64,000 bases of DNA from Capnocytophaga sp. ARDL2. GTDB lineage: Bacteria; Bacteroidota; Bacteroidia; Flavobacteriales; Flavobacteriaceae. A program made the position numbers and the translations under genes. How positions within the stretch are numbered: the first letter of the stretch is position 1; each line of letters opens with the position of its first letter. This document shows positions 45,971-54,576 of the stretch, piece after piece. The notes beneath the pieces are model-generated. The model was not told the DNA's origin and searched no databases. It saw nothing but the letters and a program-made list of their open reading frames with translations. The stretch covers positions 558,001-622,000 of the forward strand of contig NZ_CP168034.1 in assembly GCF_041530365.1 (NCBI RefSeq). The letters are read 5' to 3'.

Positions 45971-48900
45971 TTAAATCTCTACTATTTTGATTTCGTCTTG
46001 AATAAAGACTAATAAACTTTTTTGTACTTCATAACTCATTTCTTCCAATGCTTCTCGGTATTTTCCAATTTGCACTTTATAATTTTCGTGAAAACCTCCC
46101 GTTTTATAATCGAGTAAATAGGCTTTTTTTCCTTCCAAAGAAATACGGTCGGGTTTGAGTGTTGGTTCGCCTTTTTTGAGCAACGGCATTTCGGTAATAT
46201 GTCTATTTTGTGGGTTGAAAAACTCTTTCAAATCATCATGTCCAACGATTTTTTCGAGCATAGGACGAATAATTTGCTCTTGATCTACCGTTATCATACC
46301 ATCTACAATCGCCTTTTGCAATGCCGTATCGATATGTTCTTTCGTGTGAATATCGTTTAATATATGATGAATGATATTCCCTTTTACGATAGCTTCTGCT
46401 TGAATTTTCGCTTCTTCATTGCTCCACATCAAACCGTCTTTAGTGGCAATTTTTACCATATTTCTACCTAATGTAGTAGGATGACTTTCTATGATTTTGC
46501 CTAATTTTCCATCAAACGATTTTTTCTTGCTTGGTTTTACTTTTTCTCCAAAGGTAAATTCTTCCTGCTCCTCATTATACACATTTTGCTCCATAAGATA
46601 ACTTTTGATAAAATAAGGTACACATGGTTTAGTCGGATTTTCTTTAGTAATAACACCTTTGTATCCAATTACATACAATTGTTCTGTAGCTCGGGTAAAT
46701 GCCACATACACAATATTTACTATATCCAACAAATCTGCTTGTACATTTTTTTGATATACCTCATTGATGAGTTCTGAGTAAAAAGGCATATTGGATTTTT
46801 GTTCTACAAAAGCATTTTTTAGCACAATATCATCGTTTTCGATAGGTACCCAGATATTATCTTTATCTTCCAATTTATCTTCAGCATACGGAATGATAAC
46901 CACTGGAAATTCCAATCCTTTTGATTTGTGAATAGACAGCATTTGCACTGCATTGTCCTGATCCATAGCTGGAATAGAAAGTTTTTCGTTGTTATTGTAC
47001 CAATAGTGTAAAAAGTCTTGTAAATCATTGTAATACAATGTACTTCTTTCAAAAGCTAAATCCATAAAATACTGAATATAAGCATCGTTTTTATAGTCGA
47101 ACAATAGCTGATTGACAATGTAAGTAACCATTTCAAAAAGTGAAAGCGTACGAGCATAATCAAAACTAAATGTCAGTTGATAATGTTTGGAAATATAGTC
47201 TTCAAATTCTTTTTCAGACAAATGTTTTCCAAAACCATTTATAATCAAATTATGAGTAATTGTTTCTTTTCCAGTAAATTGACTCAAATAATAGAGCAAC
47301 CATACACGCTGAGTGATGTTTTGCTGATTTTTGATAAGTTCCAATGTCACCTCAATACATTGTACCAAGGTAGAATTTTTAATGATAAGAGACTCGGCAG
47401 AAATAATAGGGATATCTGCTTGGGTCAACTCCGTTGCAAGAAAATTTGCCTGTTTGTTTTTGCGAGTCAACACTGCAATATCAGAATATTCATACCCTTG
47501 TGAGATGCAATCCTTAATGATGTTGATTACTTTTTCGCTATAAATTTTGTGTTTAGTTTCGCTTTTCTCTAATTTTGGAATCAAAGTAAACGACACAAAA
47601 CCACCTTTTTTGCTATTAGTTTTTTGAGCACTCTGATTGAGGTACAAATCGGCATAACCTTCGTTAGTAAAATGGTTGGAAATCAAACTGAAAAATCGAT
47701 TGTTGCTTTCGATGATTTCAGAATAACTGCGAAAATTGGTATCCAAATTTTTGGTTGCTTTCCACGAATTTAAAAACGGATTGTATTCGCCACTCAGTTG
47801 AATAAACTGCTCTACTTTTCCACCTCTAAAACGATAAATCGATTGTTTTGGGTCACCCACAAGCATCAATGTTCCCGCTTTACCACTTTCGTTTTCACCA
47901 GCCAATGCGTTGTCTATCAATGGGACGAGATTTTCCCATTGCACCAGAGAGGTGTCCTGAAATTCGTCGATAAAAAAGTGGCGATAACGCTCGCCCATAC
48001 GTTCATAAATATAAGGAACGGGCTGTTCTTTCAACTCGTTGTTGATGATTTTGTTAAATTCCGAAATAGCTACCAAATCCTTGTCTTCTTGGATGGCTTT
48101 CATTTCGTTGTAAATCAGTTTCAACAACGATAGTGGAATGATATTTTGCACAAACGATTCATAAAACCAAAGCGTTCCTTGACATTGATAGATTTCATCA
48201 GTTTGCTGAGCCAAATAATCAGCGATAGACGCAATGAGATCTGCTTGACCTTTAGATTTTGAACCTGTGATTTTACTCACTTCATTGTATTTTAAATCTT
48301 TTCCTTCGATTTTTTGATTATTGATAAATTTTGAGATGTGATTGGGATATGATTTTCTATTAAAACTTTCCAATTTCACACCATTATTTTCGATATAAGA
48401 AAAGATATCTTTAGCTTTTTGAGAAATATCTTCTTTGAGTTGAACGATTGTCTCAGAAAGGTATTTTTTTAGATCAAAAAACTCTTCAAGGGAAAGGTTT
48501 TCTAATGATTTCACCTCTTCAAAATGGATTTCATTGGTTAAAAGTTTACCTATATTGAGCAGTTCGTTGTTTACATCCCAAGATTTGTCATTTTTTACCT
48601 TGTCTAAAGAAAATTCAATAAAAATTTTAGTCAGAAGAGGGTCGTATCCAACTTTGGAAATAAGCGAATCGATGGCCTCTTGTAAAATTGCATCACTTTC
48701 GAGAGATACCTCAAAATTGATAGGCAATCCTAAATCGTGTGCAAATGAGCGAACGATTTTTTGGGTGAATTTGTCTATAGTAGAAACACTAAACGAAGTG
48801 TAATTGTGCATTATTTTTTTCAATATCCGCTTCGATTTTTCTTTAACAAATTGCTCGTCTTTGTTGATTTCGGTAGCTACAGCATGGAGTAGAGCCTTAG

Positions 48901-49120
48901 CGTTTTCAGGCGTTTCATCGAGCGAAAAAGCAAACAAGCTATCTACGATACGCTTTTTCATTTCGTGTACCGCCTTGTTGGTAAATGTGATGGATAAAAT
49001 ATAGCGAAACGCATCATCTTGAGGATAATTCATCAAGATCTTTAGGTATTCTTTTACCAAAGTAAAGGTTTTTCCAGCCCCCGCAGATGCATTGTAGATT
49101 ACAAACGATTCTCTTTCCAT
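45971..49120 (-). CDS. UvrD/RecB-like helicase-nuclease (AddA type)
   Basis: A 1049-residue superfamily I helicase. The Walker A motif ASAGAGKTFTLV is at residues 9-20, ITFTNKAVHEMK near 44, FIDEFQDTSLVQW (Walker B) near 385, VGDPKQSIYRFRGG near 420 and VAFTRATEQLY near 800. The C-terminal region has LLDYKTG (about 1012), the lysine part of a PD-(D/E)XK nuclease active site. It should process double-strand DNA ends for recombination repair, probably with an AddB-like partner that is not in this window. A diverged duplicate of its first 24 codons is fused to a protease fragment at 50636-51004. Confidence 0.9.
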   Translation of the reverse strand: MERESFVIYNASAGAGKTFTLVKEYLKILMNYPQDDAFRYILSITFTNKAVHEMKKRIVDSLFAFSLDETPENAKALLHAVATEINKDEQFVKEKSKRILKKIMHNYTSFSVSTIDKFTQKIVRSFAHDLGLPINFEVSLESDAILQEAIDSLISKVGYDPLLTKIFIEFSLDKVKNDKSWDVNNELLNIGKLLTNEIHFEEVKSLENLSLEEFFDLKKYLSETIVQLKEDISQKAKDIFSYIENNGVKLESFNRKSYPNHISKFINNQKIEGKDLKYNEVSKITGSKSKGQADLIASIADYLAQQTDEIYQCQGTLWFYESFVQNIIPLSLLKLIYNEMKAIQEDKDLVAISEFNKIINNELKEQPVPYIYERMGERYRHFFIDEFQDTSLVQWENLVPLIDNALAGENESGKAGTLMLVGDPKQSIYRFRGGKVEQFIQLSGEYNPFLNSWKATKNLDTNFRSYSEIIESNNRFFSLISNHFTNEGYADLYLNQSAQKTNSKKGGFVSFTLIPKLEKSETKHKIYSEKVINIIKDCISQGYEYSDIAVLTRKNKQANFLATELTQADIPIISAESLIIKNSTLVQCIEVTLELIKNQQNITQRVWLLYYLSQFTGKETITHNLIINGFGKHLSEKEFEDYISKHYQLTFSFDYARTLSLFEMVTYIVNQLLFDYKNDAYIQYFMDLAFERSTLYYNDLQDFLHYWYNNNEKLSIPAMDQDNAVQMLSIHKSKGLEFPVVIIPYAEDKLEDKDNIWVPIENDDIVLKNAFVEQKSNMPFYSELINEVYQKNVQADLLDIVNIVYVAFTRATEQLYVIGYKGVITKENPTKPCVPYFIKSYLMEQNVYNEEQEEFTFGEKVKPSKKKSFDGKLGKIIESHPTTLGRNMVKIATKDGLMWSNEEAKIQAEAIVKGNIIHHILNDIHTKEHIDTALQKAIVDGMITVDQEQIIRPMLEKIVGHDDLKEFFNPQNRHITEMPLLKKGEPTLKPDRISLEGKKAYLLDYKTGGFHENYKVQIGKYREALEEMSYEVQKSLLVFIQDEIKIVEI

Positions 49121-49171
49121 TTTGAAATGAAGATTTTTTAGAATTCCAAAAGTACTTAAAAAAAAAGAATA

Positions 49172-49202
49172 AAAAAAGCCGACGATGAAGTCGGCTTTTT
49201 TA
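49172..49202 (-). terminator. terminator upstream of the helicase gene
   Basis: A stem AAAAAAGCCGA with TCGGCTTTTT, ending the minus-strand lipoprotein unit. The corresponding hairpin at 51057-51086 sits at the same place relative to the duplicated helicase start. Confidence 0.85.
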
Positions 49203-49203
49203 T

Positions 49204-49708
49204 CTATGATTTGACTATTTCTATAAAATTAGTATTTGTAGTTTGCTCACTATTTACAAATATTTTGTCTATAAAATACACATTGTAATGTACAGAAGAT
49301 TTTGCAGCAAACCTTATGACAAATGATTCATTATCAGGAAAAGTGATTTTGTATTCCACTCACAATCGTTCCTCAAACTCTTGTACATCTTCCTCACTAA
49401 TCATTTTGAAATTAGGAGGGGTAATATATAAATATTGTTTCCCTTCGTATTTAGTCCATTGAGCATACAAATTATTATTATCTAGCCTATATTGTCTATA
49501 CGATTCAAAATATTCTCCTTGTACAAACTCATCACCAATGAAATATTCAACTTTTACATTCTTTTTTTCTTCATCTGTGTTTGAATCTGTAAAAATCGGT
49601 TCACCAATATCATTATCGTATGGAGGATAAGGAGCTCTTGAAAAATCGTCTGCTTTGCATGATATTATTAAAAATATACTTGCAAGAAAAAAAATAAATT
49701 GCTTTCAT
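49204..49708 (-). pseudogene. decayed lipoprotein, array copy nearest the helicase
   Basis: ATG at 49708 gives MKAIYFF and then slips at an eight-T run on the coding strand. With seven T it would read a lipoprotein signal (LASIFLIISC) followed by KADDFSRAPYPPYDNDIG. Later the frame has an in-frame TGA in EFEERL-stop-VEYKITFPDNESF, where the sister copies have Trp (ERLWVQYR, ERLWVKYK). It is a homologue of the lipoproteins at 50002 and 51091. With one shift and one nonsense codon it is dead unless both are errors. Confidence 0.8.
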
Positions 49709-49734
49709 AACTATTGTTTTTTTGTTTTATAAAT

Positions 49735-49820
49735 TTAAGGAATAATGTTATATACCATAGAACGGTTATAATAGTATCCTAAATAACAGGATCCATCATT
49801 TATACCATCTCCATTCAAAT
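49735..49820 (-). pseudogene. C10 protease C-terminal scrap
   Basis: Encodes FDLNGDGINDGSCYLGYYYNR, then SMVYNIIP and a stop. It matches the end of the protease at 51677 (YDLNGDGTDDG, YYYYRSMVHNIKP). Only about 28 codons remain; a small inverted-repeat element abuts the upstream side. Confidence 0.75.
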
Positions 49821-49825
49821 CAAAA

Positions 49826-49939
49826 ACTGTCTGAAAAGTCAGATGTCTCCTCTGAGGATTGAATTTTTAGAGATTCTTTCTGTACTAGGCTTAGAATAAA
49901 ATTGGTAAAAATGACGCAAACTCTTAGTTTTCCGACAGT
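49826..49939. mobile_element. MITE-like element, 114 bp
   Basis: Terminal inverted repeats: ACTGTCTGAAAA at 49826-49837 and TTTTCCGACAGT at 49928-49939, matching at 11 of 12 positions. It has no coding capacity. It sits at the break point of the C10 protease scrap. No clear target-site duplication was seen. Confidence 0.55.
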
Positions 49940-50001
49940 CTCATATTGTTAGATCCTTACTTTTGTACAGATGTTTTTACTTTTCTTGTATAGGAATTAA
50001 G

Positions 50002-50604
50002 TTAATTAATGTTTTTTTCAATTGTAATTGAAGGAATAGTGTTTGGATTGTTTTCTTCGGGAAAACTATACACCTCTACATTGTTGACATAAATTTTGTT
50101 TGGTTTTACATTCAAATGTTGTAAGTCTTTACCGGTTATTTTTATTTCAAATTCATCATTGTCTGGAAAAATTATTTTATACTTTACCCATAACCTTTCT
50201 TTAAAAGATTGAATAAAATTATTGCCCATTCTTTCGGTTACAACATTTGTCAACAATAAATGTGTTTCATTAAGGGAAATTGGATTTTTGTCCCAATTTG
50301 CAATTTCATTATCTAGAATGCTATAAGAATTACATTTTGTTCCCAAAATACTTGATTCATAATTTTCGCTCATAAAATATTCTATTTTTACATCTCTGAA
50401 ATTCCAATTTGGAATCTCTTTGTCAAATACATTTTCACCGTTACTATCATTAAACAGTAAATTGATTTTGTAAAAAAGTACAGGCTCTGTAAAGGGAGGT
50501 TGAGGTACATTAGGTAAATGTGGTTGTTTTTCCTTATCTTCAACATTACAAGCCGTTAGCCCGATTCCGATAAATACAAATACTAAAAATAAAATTTTTT
50601 TCAT
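50002..50604 (-). CDS. lipoprotein, intact array copy
   Basis: A 200-residue protein with a lipoprotein signal (FVFIGIGLTAC, acceptor Cys19). It shares the block FKERLWVKYKIIFPDNDEF with the decayed copies at 49204 and 51091, and the late pattern of a short beta-rich domain ending in a V-x-N-V-x-V turn. It is the only array lipoprotein with an unbroken frame. It follows the protease part of the chimeric ORF by about 30 bases, keeping the protease-then-lipoprotein order. The function is unknown; an inhibitor, chaperone or anchor for the C10 protease is a hypothesis. Confidence 0.75.
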   Translation of the reverse strand: MKKILFLVFVFIGIGLTACNVEDKEKQPHLPNVPQPPFTEPVLFYKINLLFNDSNGENVFDKEIPNWNFRDVKIEYFMSENYESSILGTKCNSYSILDNEIANWDKNPISLNETHLLLTNVVTERMGNNFIQSFKERLWVKYKIIFPDNDEFEIKITGKDLQHLNVKPNKIYVNNVEVYSFPEENNPNTIPSITIEKNIN

Positions 50605-50635
50605 CTTAAAATAATTTAGAAATTAAAAATAATAA

Positions 50636-51004
50636 TTATGGAGTTATATCATATACCATCGACCTGTTATAATAGTATCCTTGGTGGTACGTACCTTCGG
50701 CAACGCCATCGCCATCTAAATCATATCCGAATAAATCGGGGTGCGAAATTAGGGTGTTTTCTACATTTCCATATTTCGGAAGAAATAAGTTGTCTCTATA
50801 CCATCCATTTCCCGATGCATAACTATTACCCTTGTTATGCCAACCCCAATTCATATGATAAAAATTGCGTTGAAAAAAATCATCAAAATATGTTTCTCCC
50901 GTTGTATGGTTTATTACTTTGATTTTTAGATATTCTTTTACTAAAGTAAATGTTTTCCCAGCCCCTGCAGAAGCGTTGTATATAACGAAAGACTCTCTTT
51001 CCAT
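50636..51004 (-). pseudogene. chimera: helicase N-terminus fused to C10 protease C-terminus
   Basis: From ATG at 51004 the ORF reads the first 24 residues of the AddA-type helicase (MERESFVIYNASAGAGKTF then TLVKEYLKI) and switches without a stop to the last third of a C10 protease (KVINHTTGETYFDDFFQRN, NWGWHNKGNSY, ending SMVYDITP). The helicase part keeps protein identity with the real gene at 49120, but the DNA has several silent differences, so the duplication is not recent. The C10 part matches the copy at 51677. The upstream flank also copies the helicase's terminator. The junction is near 50930. It has no catalytic Cys or His and is not expected to function. Confidence 0.85.
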
Positions 51005-51056
51005 AAATTTGTATGTAGATTTTGAAAACACCAAAAATAAGGATTTATAAAAGAAA

Positions 51057-51086
51057 ATAAAAACCGACTATAGATGTCGGTTTTTA
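51057..51086 (-). terminator. terminator of the 51091 lipoprotein unit
   Basis: A stem AAAAACCGAC with GTCGGTTTTT. It is the paralogue of the hairpin at 49172-49202. Confidence 0.85.
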
Positions 51087-51090
51087 TTTC

Positions 51091-51649
51091 TTAAGACTTT
51101 ACGATGGTGATAGGATTTTTGAAAGGGACCGACACACCGTTGACATACACTTTTTCAACGAAATATACATTTGTGAATTGAGACGGAGCAGCGGTGAATC
51201 TAACAACAAAAACCTCGTTGTCTGGGAAAGTAATTCTGTATTGAACCCACAATCGTTCACTAAATTCTTGTATGTATTCTTCGCCAAATACTTTAAAGTA
51301 AGGAGGAACTAACGATAGAAAATGACCTTCTTCGTTTACTCCCCATGCTGCGTAATGATAATCGTCTCTTATTTCATATCGTAAATTTTCCTCATCAAAA
51401 GTACCCTCAAAATATTCGTCTCCAATTAAATAATCTACTTTTATGGCTTTTTTCTCCTCTGATGTGGTGTTGTCTGTAAAGAGAAGCTTCTCCCGAACTG
51501 TTTACAAAACGGAAAGAAGAATAAAACGCCATTTGCTTATAGTCATAAGGCGGATAAGGAGAGCCTTTAATGATTTCAGTGTTTGTTTCGTCTGATTTGC
51601 AAGATGTTGCCAAAAAGATACTTGCAAGTATAAGATAAATCGTTTTCAT
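51091..51649 (-). pseudogene. lipoprotein paired with the C10 protease (frameshift)
   Basis: ATG at 51649 opens a lipoprotein signal (LILASIFLATSC, acceptor Cys17) and SDETNTEIIKGSPYPPYDY. Near 51483 one extra base shifts the frame. The neighbouring frame continues FTDNTTSEEKKAIKVDYL and EFSERLWVQYRITFPDNEV to the stop at 51091. Restored length is about 185 residues. It is homologous to 49204-49708 and, more distantly, to 50002-50604. It starts 27 bases after the C10 gene. Confidence 0.8.
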
Positions 51650-51676
51650 AATTTAAAAAAAATAAAAGATTGATAA

Positions 51677-52963
51677 TCAAGGTTTTATGTTGTGTACCAT
51701 TGAGCGATAATAATAATAACCAGAATAATAATAACCGTCATCTGTACCATCTCCATTTAAATCATATCCAACTATGTTAGGATATGTTATCAGATTATTA
51801 CCGTTATTTCCATAATTAGGCGTAAATAAATCATCTCTATACCATCCATTTCCCGTTGAATAACTATTGCCCTTGTTATGCCAACCCCAATTCATATGAT
51901 AAAAGTTGCGTTCAAAAAAATTGTCAAAAAATACTTCACCAGTTGTATGGTTTATTATTTTTACTAGCTGGTATTCTTCTTGATGTCCATCGCATACCCA
52001 CGCATGTCCGCTACTAATTTTGTAATTTGTAGAATATGTAACATTATTTTTTGTATATTTTAAGGCAATGTTTTTGTTGAATTGGTTAGTGTCAACAGAA
52101 TAACCAGCAAGGACAACAGGTCTGTTGTGATTTACAATATCATTCCATAAAATAATTTTATCCATATGGGGAATATAGGTAGCACTGCTATAAGCAAATA
52201 CGAATCCGTTTTTAATTCCTTTTGCAGCATTATAGATATATGCTCCAGTTCCATTGCAATTTCGTTCTTTTTGTCCAGGTGTAATGTCGAATATTGCTTT
52301 TAATATTTTAGCGGTTCCATTGTTGTCTGGGGTTGGTTCCATTACACGATTAACCACAGGTGTGTTTTGTAAATTAAGAAAACCATAGTCATTATAGTAT
52401 TTTAATATTTGCCCAAAAGCTACCATTACACATCCTGCATAATATTTATTGTTTGGTAGAGGGTAATTAGTGCATGGATTGTTACTTGGTGGAGAATCTT
52501 GAAAAGTATTATATCCAATTCCTTGTCCCCACATAATATTTCCCAAGAGAGGACCTTTTTTGGTAGTGAGGTCGATATATGGACATCCTATTTTTACATA
52601 GGATATATCATCTTCTTCTATAAGGATAGGATTTCCATTTGAATCTCCAATATAATAATCACCAACCTTCTCATTAATGCCTAAAGCACTCCAAGCGGCA
52701 TACACGCTTGGGCTGTAATAGGTGTTTGTTTTATTTAATTGTGAGATTTTTCTTACCCCTAAATCAATCCAAATAGCTAAATCCCTAGGTATGTTATTCA
52801 ATAGTAAGGCAGCTTCTGTTGAATAAGCCAAGATGGGTTCTTCTAATTTGGATGCCGATAATAATAAGAAACCTTTGGTACCTGCATTGAATAGATACAT
52901 TACAGGTTGGTTATCTTGATTTAGGATAGTGATGACATCATCTGCTTGCTTTTTTGTATTCAT
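51677..52963 (-). CDS. C10 (streptopain-like) cysteine protease, 5' truncated
   Basis: A 428-residue protein beginning in the Spi-like propeptide (MYLFNAGTKGFLLLSASKLEE). The catalytic domain has Cys178 in YAGCVMVAFGQILKYYN and His320 in SSGHAWVCDGH, followed by the MNWGWHNKGNSY block; the active site is complete. It lacks the signal peptide and about 65 residues found before this point in the copy at 42817. The DNA upstream shows no ATG-linked signal sequence, only an open AT-rich stretch, so the 5' end is lost. An unexported enzyme would be useless or harmful, so it is probably a pseudogene in effect. A lipoprotein pseudogene follows. Confidence 0.8.
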   Translation of the reverse strand: MNTKKQADDVITILNQDNQPVMYLFNAGTKGFLLLSASKLEEPILAYSTEAALLLNNIPRDLAIWIDLGVRKISQLNKTNTYYSPSVYAAWSALGINEKVGDYYIGDSNGNPILIEEDDISYVKIGCPYIDLTTKKGPLLGNIMWGQGIGYNTFQDSPPSNNPCTNYPLPNNKYYAGCVMVAFGQILKYYNDYGFLNLQNTPVVNRVMEPTPDNNGTAKILKAIFDITPGQKERNCNGTGAYIYNAAKGIKNGFVFAYSSATYIPHMDKIILWNDIVNHNRPVVLAGYSVDTNQFNKNIALKYTKNNVTYSTNYKISSGHAWVCDGHQEEYQLVKIINHTTGEVFFDNFFERNFYHMNWGWHNKGNSYSTGNGWYRDDLFTPNYGNNGNNLITYPNIVGYDLNGDGTDDGYYYSGYYYYRSMVHNIKP

Positions 52964-53101
52964 ATTTTTGGTAATTAAAAAGATTTTAGCTAAGGTAAAA
53001 AAAAACTTTAATCAAAATGTTTTTTTGTTATTTTTTTTGTAAAAAAAACTCAATTCTTTCTGAAAAAAAATGGAGAGTGAAAAAAAATGAAAAGAAATCT
53101 T

Positions 53102-53109
53102 TATCTTTG
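53102..53109 (+). promoter_or_regulatory. predicted -7 box of sodA
   Basis: TATCTTTG fits TAnnTTTG, 30 bases before the start codon. Confidence 0.5.
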
Positions 53110-53139
53110 AGGTCAAAATAATAAATAAAAAAGAAGATT

Positions 53140-53745
53140 ATGGCTTTTGAATTACCACAATTAGGATATGCTTACGAGGCATTGGAACCTTACATCGACG
53201 CTCGTACAATGGAAATCCACCACTCAAAACACCACAATGCATATGTAACCAACTTGAACAACGCAGTGGCTGGAACAGAGTTGGAAGGAAAATGCATTAC
53301 AGAAATCTTAAAAAACTTGGATTTAAACAACAAAGCGGTAAGAAACAATGGAGGTGGTCACTGGAACCACAGATTGTTTTGGGAAGTAATTGCCCCAAAC
53401 AAAGGTGGTGTTCCAACTGGTGTATTGGCTACAACTATTGATGCTGCTTTTGGTTCGTTTGAGTCTTTTAAAGAAAAATTTTCAGCTGCGGCTGCAACAC
53501 AATTTGGTTCAGGATGGGCTTGGTTGTGTGTAAAAGATGGTAAATTGGAGGTGTGTGCTACAGCAAATCAAGACAATCCATTGATGCCAGGAATTGGATG
53601 CGAAGGTACACCGATCTTAGGTTTAGATGTTTGGGAACACGCGTATTACTTAAACTACCAAAACCGTCGTCCTGACTATATCAACGCATTTTTCAATGTA
53701 ATCAATTGGGATGTAGTAGCTCAAAAATATGATGCAGCAAAATAA
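53140..53745 (+). CDS. sodA: superoxide dismutase, Fe/Mn family
   Basis: A 201-residue protein. The metal ligands are His27 ([12 protein letters not shown]), a His in [11 protein letters not shown] (near residue 80), and Asp and His in [17 protein letters not shown] near the C-terminus. It converts superoxide to oxygen and peroxide in the cytoplasm. The metal choice cannot be fixed from sequence by eye. It has its own promoter and a strong terminator. Confidence 0.96.
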   Translation: MAFELPQLGYAYEALEPYIDARTMEIHHSKHHNAYVTNLNNAVAGTELEGKCITEILKNLDLNNKAVRNNGGGHWNHRLFWEVIAPNKGGVPTGVLATTIDAAFGSFESFKEKFSAAAATQFGSGWAWLCVKDGKLEVCATANQDNPLMPGIGCEGTPILGLDVWEHAYYLNYQNRRPDYINAFFNVINWDVVAQKYDAAK

Positions 53746-53784
53746 ATCTTTTATCATATAATTTAAAATTATTACTATTTGTTT

Positions 53785-53816
53785 AAACTCCGCCTCAAAA
53801 CAGGCGGAGTTTTTTA
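53785..53816 (+). terminator. terminator of sodA
   Basis: An 11-bp perfect stem (53785-53795 with 53802-53812) and a T run. Confidence 0.88.
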
Positions 53817-53885
53817 TTTTTTCTTTTAACAAATATTTAACTATAAAAACCAGGGAAACTATTTTCGTTTTTAAAGTTTCTTTAC

Positions 53886-53893
53886 TACATTTG
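53886..53893 (+). promoter_or_regulatory. predicted -7 box of the tetR-efflux operon
   Basis: TACATTTG fits TAnnTTTG, 56 bases before the chosen tetR start. A T-rich stretch lies at the -33 position. Confidence 0.45.
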
Positions 53894-53949
53894 CATCCGA
53901 AAATCAATGAGACTTGCTAAAACCTGCAAGATCAAAAATAGCTATCATT

Positions 53950-54570
53950 ATGCAAAATACCATATTGGAAAAAGCTAAAGAATTGTTTTTGGAAAGAGGA
54001 GTGAAAACCGTAACCATGGACGATATTGCTCGTGAAATGGGGATTTCTAAAAAAACAATTTACGCTCATTATTCCTCAAAAGAAGATTTGCTCGAACAGT
54101 CGTTTAATCGCTTCTTCTATTTTGTAATTGAAAAATTAAACGAGGTAAAAGAAAAGGGGTTCAATCCCATAGAGGAGTTATTTAAAGAAAATGAAGTATT
54201 AAAAGAAATTGTGATTTTCGACGAAAGAAAAATTCAGGTATTACACGATTTAGAAAAATATTATCCCAAAATCGCCGATAACTTCCTCAGAGTGCGAATT
54301 GCCGAATTTGAAAAGAACTATAAATACAATTTAGAACGAGGCATCAAACAAGGATTGTACAGAGAGAATTTGCCGATAGATTTTATAGTAAAAAATCATT
54401 TTGCTTGTACTTCGACATATTTCAACAAGGCCTTCAACAAGTTGCAAATCACGAGAACGATAGATGAAGTAAGTTTCTTACAAACAGAATATTTCCTTCG
54501 ATCGATTGTTACCCCAAAGGGATTGGAAATTTTGGAACAATTAATAACACATAAATCAAACATTCAATAA
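53950..54570 (+). CDS. TetR/AcrR-family regulator
   Basis: A 206-residue protein. The N-terminal helix-turn-helix reads ERGVKTVTMDDIAREMGISKKTIYAHY (about residues 13-39); the C-terminal ligand domain is variable. The frame is open to a TTG at 53914, but the ATG at 53950 (MQNTILEKAKEL) is the usual family start. It stands 6 bases before the TolC-like gene and is probably a local repressor of the efflux genes that responds to a transported compound. Confidence 0.88.
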   Translation: MQNTILEKAKELFLERGVKTVTMDDIAREMGISKKTIYAHYSSKEDLLEQSFNRFFYFVIEKLNEVKEKGFNPIEELFKENEVLKEIVIFDERKIQVLHDLEKYYPKIADNFLRVRIAEFEKNYKYNLERGIKQGLYRENLPIDFIVKNHFACTSTYFNKAFNKLQITRTIDEVSFLQTEYFLRSIVTPKGLEILEQLITHKSNIQ

Positions 54571-54576
54571 ACTCGT

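Noticed and set aside
49826..49939. CRISPR-like or riboswitch interpretation of the element
   Set aside because: Only one unit with terminal inverted repeats. No spaced direct repeats and no conserved riboswitch core.
53914..53949. Upstream TTG start for the TetR gene
   Set aside because: The 12 extra residues are not typical of the family. The ATG at 53950 places the helix-turn-helix at the normal distance.
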